Shown piece by piece: positions 16,001-25,249 of a stretch of DNA of 35,126 bases. The stretch comes from Acidobacteriaceae bacterium (lineage in GTDB: Bacteria > Acidobacteriota > Terriglobia > Terriglobales > Acidobacteriaceae). The first letter of the stretch is position 1; every line of letters starts with the position of its first letter. The notes beneath the pieces are model-generated. The model searched no databases. It saw nothing but the letters and a program-made list of their open reading frames with translations, and was not told where the DNA came from. The position numbers and the translations under genes were made by a program. Where the stretch lies: the NCBI GenBank assembly GCA_003131315.1, contig PKUV01000041.1, positions 24,216 through 59,341 of the forward strand. The letters are read 5' to 3'.

Positions 16001-17108
16001 AATCGTCGGGCCGCAGTTCCTTGAGCACCTGCTCGTAGCGAACATTCTGGTTCGCGATCGATTGCAGACCGACTTCCTGAACTCGCTGCAGCAACTGCGG
16101 GAAAGTCGGATTGCCCGATAGATCGAGGCGGAGAACCACGGTGTTGATGAACGGGCCGATGACGGACTCGAGTTCCACGCTGTTACGTCCAGCGATCTGC
16201 GTAGCAGCGCCAAAATCGATTTGACCAGTGTACTGAACCATCAGCACGCCGAGAGCAGCCAACATCGTGTTGAAGAACGTGGCACTCTCGCGATTTCCGA
16301 TTTCTCGCACGGCATCGGTTAGCACCACCGGCAGCAGTAAGGAAGTAATGGTTGCTTCGAAGGTTGGGGACGCCTGGCGCGGCCGGTCTGGCGGAACGTC
16401 GAGCAGGGGCAGGTCTTTCAGTTGCTCTTTCCAATAGGCAAGTTCTTTTTGAACCGCGGGAGATTCGGACTGCTCCCGCTGCCAGACCGCATAGTCTCCG
16501 TATTGAATGGTGAGTTCGGGAAGGACTGGGTCTGCATTACGGGAGTAGGCATCGTAGAGCGCTCCGAGTTCATTCGAGATCAAGCCGATCGACAAGTAAT
16601 CGATCACCGAATGGTGAGGAGTGACGAGCATGATGTGCTCGTTGTCTTCAACTCGCAACAACGTCACCCGGAAAAGCGGGCCAACCGCCAGGTCAAAGCG
16701 CCAACGAGCTTCGTTAAAAGAGAGCCGATCGACTTCCGCATCCCGCTCTGGTTTTGGAAAGTGGCGCAGGTCGACGACCGGAACCTCGATTTCGAGCGCA
16801 GACTTGATGACCTGCGCGGGCTGCCCGTCGAACTGCCCATCTACGACCGTGAACGTGGTGCGCAGCACTTCGTGACGCTGAACGATCTGGTTGAAAGCTC
16901 GCTCCAGAAGCGCAGGGTCAAGCGGCCCTTGCAAACGGAAGCGGACGGGCACGCTCCATGTGGGATTGCCTGGATTCATGCGGTCCAGCGCCCAGAAGCG
17001 CTCTTGTACGAGCGAAGCCGGCAGGACGAAAACTTCTTCGGGCTCGAGATTCGGCGGCTCGGGATTCGCCGGGGGCATAACTGGTTTCGTGTTTTCCAAA
17101 GTACTCAC
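13074..17108 (-). CDS. NRPS protein: C-C-PCP-TE (no adenylation domain)
   Basis: 1344 aa, terminal protein of the assembly line. Domain order: condensation C1 about 24-465 with HHSVIDY at 165-171 (both His and Asp170 present, but Tyr replaces the usual Gly); Ala/Ser/Pro-rich linker 466-525; condensation C2 about 526-965 with intact HHIIVDG at 668-674; peptidyl carrier about 985-1065 with phosphopantetheine Ser1025 in ELGGTSIL; thioesterase about 1085-1340 with oxyanion region FFCIHGGGG, nucleophile elbow GYCLGG (Cys1155 where Ser is usual), Asp1182 and His1310. No A domain is present, so the carrier must be loaded in trans or only receive the chain. Its ATG overlaps the previous stop by 4 bp, implying coupled translation. 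The tandem C domains may differ in role (epimerisation-like, ester-forming or inactive). Confidence 0.93.
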   Translation of the reverse strand: MSTLENTKPVMPPANPEPPNLEPEEVFVLPASLVQERFWALDRMNPGNPTWSVPVRFRLQGPLDPALLERAFNQIVQRHEVLRTTFTVVDGQFDGQPAQVIKSALEIEVPVVDLRHFPKPERDAEVDRLSFNEARWRFDLAVGPLFRVTLLRVEDNEHIMLVTPHHSVIDYLSIGLISNELGALYDAYSRNADPVLPELTIQYGDYAVWQREQSESPAVQKELAYWKEQLKDLPLLDVPPDRPRQASPTFEATITSLLLPVVLTDAVREIGNRESATFFNTMLAALGVLMVQYTGQIDFGAATQIAGRNSVELESVIGPFINTVVLRLDLSGNPTFPQLLQRVQEVGLQSIANQNVRYEQVLKELRPDDYPSHHTLFRLNFICQRDPVKAQEFAGIKLTVIPSKSQGALYDLHVFLVLRNEGWRLACEYNTDLFEAGTITRLLADFKGLLENIVQDPNRPLSSFPVSEGASLARQKRPATAVPAHSKSGGAASSTPRSLGAAAAAVAPAVSKFKVDNIPAAPEATTVDSFGLPASAAQRRFFALEEIVPGNPALHMRACVRLTGEVSLAHLEDSLRLLVDRHESLRTTFQKEGEELIQIIHPSQPSSQLIDLPVSSLELVAAPDREQKLWESIRAEASAPFDLAEGPLLRARLFRLAPEEHVLILTTHHIIVDGFSQNVIQRDLWTIYEATSKGEAPSLPPLPIQYGDFAHWQQEWLKSDAANEELEFWKTQLKPPLPVLNFPTDRPPKNRPASRGAMETLLLPEDLTRSMKELGRSEGATVFMVLLTGYAALLCRYAEQEEIIVGSPVANRKPETEGLIGPFASPVTLRLNLAGDPTLKELLARVRDVTFDALNHAELPFEVLMDHLDVRSVRGRNPLSQCYFFYQLAFLRPRELNRLTVTPLPDFGLGTHFELQMGLLDRKEGLRAQLEYNPDLFDAATIRLVLEDYRDVLELMRDVPEARMHELKISRRAPLPRPSEPTFKEAEPRRAADPTERKLQKIWESLLGTSPIGLNQNYFELGGTSILAVRLFAQITKEFQRKLPLSILFEAQTIAQLAKVLRTDTASSDWSPLVAIQPNGSRPPFFCIHGGGGNVLIYRGLSRHLGSDQPFYGLQAQGLDGERPCLTTIEEMASLYVNEIRRVQPHGPYHLGGYCLGGTVAYEMAQQLKAQGEEVALLALFDTMNWCNIPSDTAWRKVRHLGQKVRFHGRNFLLLNAGEKKKFFDEKIKVLRSRSKIWKGMMFGRFLAKESGHKPESLLLAEMWRINDRACVVYQAKPYEGVVTDFRPMRQYAKYGPAEGDWSRLARGGHEILTLPVYPAGMLLEPFVEHLANALQVTISRTLR

Positions 17109-20100
17109 TTCACCGTCTCTCTTTCAGGAACCTTGAGAACGGTCTTGACCCGGTAGCGGTCGCGGGAAACCGCAACGATGCTCGGGGCTGCTTTTGCGGG
17201 GGAAACGGCGCCACTTTCGAACTGCGCGAGGACCGCAGCAATGGTACGGTGCTTCAGGATCAGGGCGGGCGGAATTTTCATGCCCACCTTGCCCGCGCGG
17301 GCCACAATCTGGAAAATGTGCAACGAGTCCGCGCCCAACTCAAACAGGTTGTCCTGGATGCCGACTCGCTCCAGGTGCAGCACTTCGGCCCAAATGGCGG
17401 CCAGCGTCTTCTCCTGCTCGGTGCGCGGGGCGACGTATTCTTTCTGGCGCGCGGCGCGTCCCGTGTCGGGAGCAGGCAGCGCTTTGCGGTCGATTTTTCC
17501 ATTCGGAGTGAGTGGCATCGCGTCCAGGCGCACGACGGCCGACGGCAGCATGTAGTTGGGCAATTTGCCGGTGAGCGCCTCGCGCACGGTTGCGACCGTA
17601 ATTGCCTGCTGGTCGCTGGTGACGTAGGCCACCAGGCGCTTATCGCCCGGGATGTCCTCACGCACGATCACCACCGCTTCGCGAACGCCGGGGTAACGTG
17701 CCAGCGCAGTTTCGATTTCTCCGAGCTCAATGCGGAACCCGCGCAGCTTGACCTGGTGGTCCAGCCGTCCCAGGAACTCGATGGCGCCGTCGGGCGCGCG
17801 GCGGACCAGGTCGCCGGTTTTGTACATGCGGGCGTTAGTGTTCGAGCCCGTGTTCGGTCGGAAGGGATCGAAAACGAATTTTTCCGCGGTCAACTCGGGC
17901 CGATGGAAATATCCGCGGGCCAGTCCGTCGCCGCCGATGTGGAGTTCCCCTGCGACTCCGATGGGGACCAACTGCTGGGCCGCATCGAGAACGTAGAACT
18001 GGGTGTTGTCAATGGGCGGACCGATGGGCACCGGCTCCTCGCCGGCTTTGACTTCGAGCGTCGAGGACCAGATGGTGGTTTCGGTCGGTCCGTACATGTT
18101 CCAGACCGAATGCGCGCGGCGAACCAGCTCGTTCGCCAGATCGCGGGGAAAGGCTTCGCCTCCGCAGAGAACTTTGAGAGCTGGCTTCCCTTCCCAGCCG
18201 GCTTCGATCAGGAGCTTCCAGGTCACCGGCGTTGCCTGCATGACGGTGGCTCCCGAACTTACGATCCGACTGAGCAGGAGACTGCCGTCCGCAGCCGCCT
18301 CGCGGCTGGCGATCACAAGTTTCGCACCGACCGCGAGCGGCAGAAAGAGTTCCAGTCCTGCGATGTCGAACGAGAGTGTGGTCACGGCAAGCAAGGTGTC
18401 GTTCGCCTTCAGGCCGGGCTTCTTGCTCATCGACAGAAGCAGATTGACGACGGCGCGATGCGAAATCTCGACCCCTTTGGGCTTGCCAGTCGAACCCGAA
18501 GTGTAGATGACGTAGGCAAGATCATCTGCGGTGGACGCGGTGGGCGGGGCATCGTTGGAGTGTCGCGCAATGGTCGGCCATTCGGTGTCCAAGAAGACGT
18601 GATGGGCGGCACCGATGTTGACGGTCTTGAACAAACTTTCCTGCGTCAGCAGAACCGGGACGCTGGCATCGTTTAGCACGAACGAAATGCGTTCGGCCGG
18701 ATAAGTGGGATCCATGGGAACGTAGGCGCCGCCAGCCTTCATCACACCCAGCAGGGCGACGATCATGTCTAACGAGCGCTCGACGAACATGCCGACCATC
18801 ACGCCGGGTTTCACGCCGGTGCTTCGCAAGTAGTTGGCCAGTTGGTTGGCACGGCGATCGAGATCGCGATAGGTCAGCTGTTCGCTCTCGAACACAGCCG
18901 CGATCGCATCCGGCGTCTTCCGGGCTTGGGCTTCGAACAGTTGATGAACACAAAGGTTGCGCGGATAGTCGGCTGCGGTTTGATTCCAGTCGACAGCCAA
19001 CTGGCGGCGGCCGGCTTCGTTGAGCAGGGGCAGACGAGATACGGGTTGATCCGCATTTTCGACCATGCCCAACAACAGCGTTTCGTAATGACTCAACCAG
19101 CGGGCAATGGTGGATTCGTCGAAGATCCCGGTGTTGTAGTCGCAGTCGAGCGTGAGCCCGTCTTTCGACTCGACGACGTTCAGGAAGATATCGAAGTTGA
19201 CGAAACTTTTTGGATTGGGATCGGCTTCGGCCTGGAACCCATCGAATTGCATGTCGCCGCCGACGCGCTCGAGGTTGAATTGCACTTCGGTCAACGGCAA
19301 CCGGCTGGGATCGCGCGGAATCTGGAGCTTCCTGACGAGGCGACCGTAGGTGTAGTTCTGGTGCTCATAGCCAGCCAACACTGTCTGCTTCACGTGCTCC
19401 AGGAACTGCGCGGCGGTGGAGTCTGCGGTCGGCTTTCCGCGCAAAGGAATAAAGTTGACGCAGTGTCCCACCAGAACCGCGTCTTCCAAGAGCGACTGCC
19501 CGGCCGTGGGAATTCCGACCACGATGTCGTCCTGACCACTCAAGCGGCTTAAGAGGATCTGGAAGCCAGAAAGCAGAGTGACGAAGAGAGTGCACTTCTG
19601 CTTCGCCCCGAGTTTCTTGATGGCGTTGTAGGCATCGGCTCCGATTCTTGTCCGGTAGGTCGCACCTTTGAATTCCTTCACTGCGGGCCGTGGCCGATCC
19701 GTCGGCAGATCGAGTAAGGGGGCGGGCTGCTGGAATTGATCGAGCCAGAACTTTTCGACGTTGGCCCCTTCCGGCCCGCTCAGGAATTCGCTCTGCGACT
19801 TCGCGTAGGTCGCGAAGCTCATGGGCGAGGGCAAGGTCGAGGGTAGGATAGAGGACTCGCCGCGATTGAGCGCGTTGTAGATTGTGGGAAGCTCGTCGAG
19901 CAGAACGTTGGTGGACCATCCGTCGCACACAATGTGATGCGCGGTGAAGACCAGACACGCGTATCCCGGCTCGATTTTGACAAGTTGCGCGCGAATCATG
20001 GGACCTTCCACCAGGCGGAAGGGCGTGTGCGCATCATCACTGATGATTTGCTTCCAGCGGGCGTCACGTTCCGCCGCACTGAGCGCAGTGAGATCCACGG

Positions 20101-23100
20101 TTGGAATATTGAGATCGAGGTTGGCAGCGAACTTCTGCACCTGACCTTCGTGGATGAAAGTCGCGCGCAGGGCGTCGTGGCGGTTGACGACTTGGCGAAC
20201 GGCGTCTTTGAGCGCCGACTCGTTGACCTTTCCGCGCATGTGAAGGGTGAAGGATTCGTTGTAACTGCAGGACGCATCGTCGCTTAGCTGATCCGAGAGC
20301 CAGACTTCCAGTTGCGGCTCGGTGACGGGAACTTCCTGAGCGAATTCAGAACCGGCCGCTGCTGGAGCCGCCTTCAAGACTGGCGGTTCCGCGTTGGACG
20401 GCTTGGCGAAAAAGCCGGCTGCCTGCATGTCGAATACGCTTTCCTTGAACGCGGCGACAATTTTCTCAAGGTCGGCATCGGTGTGTGCCGTCGAGAGGAA
20501 GCAGGGGAAGCCTTCGAGAATGTAAATCCCCTTTGCTCGCAGGAAGTAATAGAAGAGGCTGGCGAAGCTTTCTTCCACCGGAAGCGCAAAGTAGAAGAAG
20601 CTCGCAAAATGCTCGATGCGCGTAGGAACTTGCTGGAGCTCGAAGAACTCATTGATGGTCTTGACCAGCTTGGCCGTGCGCTCGTTCAACCGCTCCTGCA
20701 AGCCGGAGCCCTGCTGCTCGAAGTGTTGCATCACGGCCTTCATCGCCGCCAAGGTCAGTGGGTGGCGGATAAAAGTGCCCGCGAAGAAAGTGACGCCGAC
20801 CTCAGGATAGGAATCGTCGCCGAAATGCCACGCTCCTCCGTCGAGAGCGTCCATAAATGCGGCTTTGCCGGCGAGGATGCCTATCGGCATGCCGCCTGCG
20901 ACAACCTTGCCGTAAGTGGCGAGATCCGCGCGGACTCCGAAGAGCGCCTGGCAGCCGCCGAGGTGGGCTCGAAATCCAGTCACAACCTCATCGAAGATCA
21001 GAGCCGCGCCCGACTCCTGCGTAATCTTGCGAATCTCCTGCAGGAACTCGCGAGGTTGAAGATGCGGGTGGCGGCTCTGCACCGGCTCGACCAGCACGGC
21101 GGCCAGATCTTTGGCGTTCTGGCGAATCCACTCGACCGATTCCGGTGTGCCGTAGTCGAGCACGACGACGTTCGAGAGACTCTCACGAGGAATTCCGGGC
21201 GCCACCGGGGCGGAGTGCGGAACGCCGCCCTTCTTCACGCTCTTGACCAGCACTTCGTCAAACATGCCGTGATACGCGCCAGCGAATAACACAACCTTAT
21301 TGCGGCCGGTAACGGTGCGTGCCACCCGCAGCGCGGCCATCACGGCTTCGGAACCCGTGTTGCAGAAGGTCATGCGCTCGTTGCCCGTCATCTGGCAGAA
21401 GAGCTGCGCGACTTCGCCGGCCAGTGGCGTCTGCGGGCCGATTTCGAACCCTTCATGCAGTTGCTTGGCAATCGCCTGCTCGACGAAGTCTGGACGATGC
21501 CCCAGCATGATGGGGCCAAACCCGTTCAGGATGTCGATGTATTCGTTGCCGTCCACGTCCCATAGCCGCGATCCCTGGGAGCGGTCGGCGACGATGGGAT
21601 AAACGATCTCCTTCCACTGCGAGCGGAAACCGGAAACGACGCGCGGGTCGGCAAGCGCGGCGCGATGCTTCTCGGTGCTGCTCTTGGACTTCGCGGTGCG
21701 CCGCGTATACAAGTCGATCAGATTCCTCAGGCCTTCCTGCTGCCGCGGCGTTACATTACACGATGTACCTTTTTGAGGCGGCTTGTACGGCCCAAAGGGT
21801 TTGAACTCTTCCTTCGCGCTCGCGGCGGCAACAGGTGCGGCCGGCGCCGCGATTGGCGCAATGACTGGAGCGGCTGATGGAGAGGAAGGCTGGGGCGCAA
21901 CCTTGGCAGGCGCAACGGCAGCAGGGGCAGCCGAAGCCGGTGCAGTCGCACCGCCACGCAACGCTTCCAATTGTTTTGCAAAGAGTTGATTCATCGCCAG
22001 AAGTTGTTCACGCATCAAGCGTTCAACCGGAGATTCAGACATGGCACCATCTCCATTTCCACTTACGGGGGCGTTGCCCATTGAACTGTTGGCCGCCGGT
22101 GTGGCCGACATGGCAATGACAGGAGCGGCCTGAGCAGTCACCGCGGGTGGCGCTGCTTCCGCCAGAACGTCCGCTGGGAGCTTGCCATCAAGGTACTCGG
22201 CGAGCGCATTCATGGTCGACAGGTCGCCGAGCAACTGGCGAAAGGTAATCTTCAAGCCGAACTTTCCATGCAGCGACTGAGTCACCTGGGTCAGGAAAAG
22301 CGAGTCGAAACCCATTTCGAGGAAACTTGTGGAGCCGTCGGCCTGAGAAAGATCCACACCAGAAAGATCCTCGAAAATCTCGCTGAGAACCTTGGCAATT
22401 CGTGTGGACCGGGATAGGGGGAGGGGGGAGGTTGCGAGGGTTTGCGAATTCACGTTCACCTGTGTGTTTTCCTCCGAAGCCGGGGCTTCAGCTGGGGTTT
22501 CAGCAAAGCGTGGAGCCGCGACCGGTGCGACCAGCAGCGCTGCCGCAGATTCTTCGAGTATGGGAGCATCGAGCCAATAACGTTTCCGCTCGAAAGGATA
22601 GGTTGGGAGCGAGATACGCTGCCGCTTCTCCCCGCCATGAAGGCTGCGCCAATCCGGCTGCGCTCCGGCGAGCCAGAGTGCGCCGAGCGAGTTCATCAGG
22701 CTTGCGGCGTCTCCCTCGCCAGAAAAACTGTCAGCCAGCGAAGAGAGAATCGGTTGATCGGGGGACGCGCCGGCCTGCTGCCGAGCGAGCGTGCCCAAGA
22801 CGTTGCCTGGACCCACTTCGAGAAGAATGCTGCTGGGCTTCTTACGAAGTTCGGCAAGAGCGGAAGCAAACTGCACGGGCTGGCGGAAGTGACGCGCCCA
22901 ATACGCAGGATCGGTGGCTTCCTTCTCGGTGATCCAGGTTCCGGTTACGCCGGATATGTACGGAATCTGCGGCCGGCCAGGACGCACTTTGCCAACAAGC
23001 TTGGTGAACGGTTCGACGATGGGGTCCATCATCGAGGAGTGAAAAGCGTGGGAGGTCACCAGACGGCGGCTAACAATCCCGTCCGTCCCAAGCTTCTTCT

Positions 23101-25249
23101 CAAATTCTTCAATCGCATCGAAGGGGCCAGCGACGACACATAGAGACGGCGAGTTGACCGCGGCGAGCGAAAGCTTTCCGTTCAGCCGCGTTCGGAGTTC
23201 CTCTTCTGGCAGCCGCACCGACAACATGCCACCGCGCGGCAGGTCCTGCATCATTTTTCCGCGCGCTGCCACCAGTCGCAGGGCGTCCTCAAGCGAAAAC
23301 ACTCCGGCCATGCAGGCGGCAGCGAACTCTCCGATACTGTGGCCGAGCATGGCGGCAGGCCGGATTCCCCAGCTCATCCAGAGCTGCGCCAGCGCGTATT
23401 CAATAGTGAAAATCGCAGGCTGCGCGATGACGGTATCGGTTACGCGCCGGTTCGCTTCTTCGGATGCAACCTCTCCCGGATAGAGCAACGATCGAAGATC
23501 TTCTCCGAGCGGAGCGCGAAGGATTTCGGCGCACTGGTCGACACTCTCACGGAAGACTCGCTCGCTTTCATACAATTCGCGGCCCATGTTTGGATGCTGC
23601 GACCCCTGGCCCGGAAACAGGAAGGACACCATGGGGTTGTCGAGAGGCCTCAAACGAGTGGGCAACCGTTTCCGGTCGCGCTGCGACAGGCTTGCTATCG
23701 CCTCGGGCACATCCCGCGCGACGATGGCGCGCCGGCAAGGGAATGGACGACGGCCCATTTGGAGTGTCCAGGCAGCGTCGGCAAGATTCAGTCCCGGATG
23801 CGCGCTTAGATATTGGCCAAGGTTCGCAGTGGCATTCTCCAGCGCCGCTTCCGAACGCGCCGACAACACCAGCAACTGCAACTGCAAAGATCGCGCCGAA
23901 GGAGAAGACTGCCGGGCTGGCGCCTGCTCAAGAACCACGTGCGCATTGGTGCCGCCAACTCCAAAAGCACTCACGCCTGCGCGTCGAGGACCGTTTTCCT
24001 GCTTCCACTCTTTGCGGTTTGAGTTGAGGAAAAAAGGACTGTTTTCGAGATCGAGCTTCGGATTCGGTTTTTGGAAGTGCAGCGTCGGCGGAAACACGCC
24101 GTCGCGGACCACGTGCGCGGCGTGAATCAGTCCCGTAATGCCCGCGGCAATATCCAAATGACCGACATTGGTTTTAGCCGTACCGACGGCACAGAATTGT
24201 TTCGCCTTGGTGTGGGCGCGAAACGCTTTCGTGAGCGCGGCCATTTCAATGGGATCGCCGAGCGGCGTTCCGGTTCCGTGTGCTTCGACGTACCCGATGG
24301 AGTCCGGAGATACGCCAGCCAGCGCCTGTGCCATAGCAATGACGTTGGCTTGACCCTCAACGCTCGGCGCGGTGTATCCGACCTTATCGGAGCCGTCGTT
24401 GTTCGTCGCAAAGCCGCGGATGACCGCGTAGATCGAGTCGCCGTCGGCCACGGCGTCTTCGAGCCGCTTCAGCACGACGACTCCCGCGCCGCCACCAAAG
24501 ACGGTGCCATTCGCGTTCTCATCAAACGCGCGGCAATGGCCGTCGGGCGAAACCATCCCGCCTTCCTGATAGAGGTATCCACGTTTCTGCGGGAACGTAA
24601 TGGAAACTCCTCCGGCCAAGGCCATGTCGCACTGGTAGGTTTGCAGCGCTTGCGCCGCCTGGCAGACGGCGAGCAGCGAGGTTGAGCAACCAGCCACCAT
24701 GGTGAAGGCCGGTCCCTTCAAATTCAATTTGTAGGAAACGCGAGTCGCGAGAAAATCGATGTTGCTGCCGAGGGTTACCGGATAATTGGCGACCTGGTAG
24801 CCGGTGACGTAGTCTTCGATAAAGCGCCGGTCGCGGCAGACGTGGCGCAAGAAATAGGTACTGGGACTGCACCCGGCATAGACGCCCGTCATGGCAGGAC
24901 AGTTCAGCGGATCGTAGCCGGCGTCCTCAATCGCCTCCCAACAGCATTCGAGAAAGATGCGCTGTTGCGGGTCCATCAACTCCGCCTCTTTGGGATAAAC
25001 GCTGAAAAAAGCCGCATCAAACAGATCCACGTCGTCGAGGATCGGCCTCGCTCGCACGTAACTTGGATCGGCGGCAGCGGCAGCGGCGTTCGCCACCTCA
25101 AGTTCTTCCACCCGGAACTGAGCGATGGACTCAACCCCCGCCAACTGGTTTCGCCAGAACTCGGCGACCGTGCGGGCGCCCGGGAAACGGCCAGACATTC
25201 CGACGATCGCGAGAGCGTTACTGAGATCTTGCGTATCGTGATCCCTCAT
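17105..25249 (-). CDS. Hybrid PKS/NRPS: KS-AT-ACP-aminotransferase-C-A-PCP
   Basis: 2714 aa. Ketosynthase 10-440 (Cys188 in VAGCSTS, His324 in EAHGTGT, His364 in NVGHLD). Acyltransferase about 540-890 (GHSIGE, Ser638; HAFH 734-737, which predicts malonyl-CoA). ACP about 945-1022 (Ser983, GFDSL). Ala/Pro linker with a short helix about 1075-1100. PLP aminotransferase of the glutamate-1-semialdehyde type about 1160-1610 (CNTGSEAVMAALR, AYHGMFDE, IFDEVVTGFR, Lys1448 in TYGKVVAGG). Condensation 1635-2070 (HHIVCDG 1771-1777). Adenylation 2100-2595 with TSGSTGKPKG; specificity positions read D-I-L-Q-L-G-M-I-W-K, one step from the published glycine code DILQLGLIWK. PCP with Ser2642. No KR, DH or ER: the beta-ketone should be aminated, as in mycosubtilin/iturin-type synthases. 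Overlaps both neighbours by 4 bp. Confidence 0.95.
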   Translation of the reverse strand: MRDHDTQDLSNALAIVGMSGRFPGARTVAEFWRNQLAGVESIAQFRVEELEVANAAAAAADPSYVRARPILDDVDLFDAAFFSVYPKEAELMDPQQRIFLECCWEAIEDAGYDPLNCPAMTGVYAGCSPSTYFLRHVCRDRRFIEDYVTGYQVANYPVTLGSNIDFLATRVSYKLNLKGPAFTMVAGCSTSLLAVCQAAQALQTYQCDMALAGGVSITFPQKRGYLYQEGGMVSPDGHCRAFDENANGTVFGGGAGVVVLKRLEDAVADGDSIYAVIRGFATNNDGSDKVGYTAPSVEGQANVIAMAQALAGVSPDSIGYVEAHGTGTPLGDPIEMAALTKAFRAHTKAKQFCAVGTAKTNVGHLDIAAGITGLIHAAHVVRDGVFPPTLHFQKPNPKLDLENSPFFLNSNRKEWKQENGPRRAGVSAFGVGGTNAHVVLEQAPARQSSPSARSLQLQLLVLSARSEAALENATANLGQYLSAHPGLNLADAAWTLQMGRRPFPCRRAIVARDVPEAIASLSQRDRKRLPTRLRPLDNPMVSFLFPGQGSQHPNMGRELYESERVFRESVDQCAEILRAPLGEDLRSLLYPGEVASEEANRRVTDTVIAQPAIFTIEYALAQLWMSWGIRPAAMLGHSIGEFAAACMAGVFSLEDALRLVAARGKMMQDLPRGGMLSVRLPEEELRTRLNGKLSLAAVNSPSLCVVAGPFDAIEEFEKKLGTDGIVSRRLVTSHAFHSSMMDPIVEPFTKLVGKVRPGRPQIPYISGVTGTWITEKEATDPAYWARHFRQPVQFASALAELRKKPSSILLEVGPGNVLGTLARQQAGASPDQPILSSLADSFSGEGDAASLMNSLGALWLAGAQPDWRSLHGGEKRQRISLPTYPFERKRYWLDAPILEESAAALLVAPVAAPRFAETPAEAPASEENTQVNVNSQTLATSPLPLSRSTRIAKVLSEIFEDLSGVDLSQADGSTSFLEMGFDSLFLTQVTQSLHGKFGLKITFRQLLGDLSTMNALAEYLDGKLPADVLAEAAPPAVTAQAAPVIAMSATPAANSSMGNAPVSGNGDGAMSESPVERLMREQLLAMNQLFAKQLEALRGGATAPASAAPAAVAPAKVAPQPSSPSAAPVIAPIAAPAAPVAAASAKEEFKPFGPYKPPQKGTSCNVTPRQQEGLRNLIDLYTRRTAKSKSSTEKHRAALADPRVVSGFRSQWKEIVYPIVADRSQGSRLWDVDGNEYIDILNGFGPIMLGHRPDFVEQAIAKQLHEGFEIGPQTPLAGEVAQLFCQMTGNERMTFCNTGSEAVMAALRVARTVTGRNKVVLFAGAYHGMFDEVLVKSVKKGGVPHSAPVAPGIPRESLSNVVVLDYGTPESVEWIRQNAKDLAAVLVEPVQSRHPHLQPREFLQEIRKITQESGAALIFDEVVTGFRAHLGGCQALFGVRADLATYGKVVAGGMPIGILAGKAAFMDALDGGAWHFGDDSYPEVGVTFFAGTFIRHPLTLAAMKAVMQHFEQQGSGLQERLNERTAKLVKTINEFFELQQVPTRIEHFASFFYFALPVEESFASLFYYFLRAKGIYILEGFPCFLSTAHTDADLEKIVAAFKESVFDMQAAGFFAKPSNAEPPVLKAAPAAAGSEFAQEVPVTEPQLEVWLSDQLSDDASCSYNESFTLHMRGKVNESALKDAVRQVVNRHDALRATFIHEGQVQKFAANLDLNIPTVDLTALSAAERDARWKQIISDDAHTPFRLVEGPMIRAQLVKIEPGYACLVFTAHHIVCDGWSTNVLLDELPTIYNALNRGESSILPSTLPSPMSFATYAKSQSEFLSGPEGANVEKFWLDQFQQPAPLLDLPTDRPRPAVKEFKGATYRTRIGADAYNAIKKLGAKQKCTLFVTLLSGFQILLSRLSGQDDIVVGIPTAGQSLLEDAVLVGHCVNFIPLRGKPTADSTAAQFLEHVKQTVLAGYEHQNYTYGRLVRKLQIPRDPSRLPLTEVQFNLERVGGDMQFDGFQAEADPNPKSFVNFDIFLNVVESKDGLTLDCDYNTGIFDESTIARWLSHYETLLLGMVENADQPVSRLPLLNEAGRRQLAVDWNQTAADYPRNLCVHQLFEAQARKTPDAIAAVFESEQLTYRDLDRRANQLANYLRSTGVKPGVMVGMFVERSLDMIVALLGVMKAGGAYVPMDPTYPAERISFVLNDASVPVLLTQESLFKTVNIGAAHHVFLDTEWPTIARHSNDAPPTASTADDLAYVIYTSGSTGKPKGVEISHRAVVNLLLSMSKKPGLKANDTLLAVTTLSFDIAGLELFLPLAVGAKLVIASREAAADGSLLLSRIVSSGATVMQATPVTWKLLIEAGWEGKPALKVLCGGEAFPRDLANELVRRAHSVWNMYGPTETTIWSSTLEVKAGEEPVPIGPPIDNTQFYVLDAAQQLVPIGVAGELHIGGDGLARGYFHRPELTAEKFVFDPFRPNTGSNTNARMYKTGDLVRRAPDGAIEFLGRLDHQVKLRGFRIELGEIETALARYPGVREAVVIVREDIPGDKRLVAYVTSDQQAITVATVREALTGKLPNYMLPSAVVRLDAMPLTPNGKIDRKALPAPDTGRAARQKEYVAPRTEQEKTLAAIWAEVLHLERVGIQDNLFELGADSLHIFQIVARAGKVGMKIPPALILKHRTIAAVLAQFESGAVSPAKAAPSIVAVSRDRYRVKTVLKVPERETVK

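Noticed and set aside
17105-25249. Search for ketoreductase, dehydratase or methyltransferase domains between AT and aminotransferase
   Set aside because: Only an ACP and an Ala/Pro linker with a short helix lie between residues 890 and 1160; there is no room for, and no motif of, a further catalytic domain.
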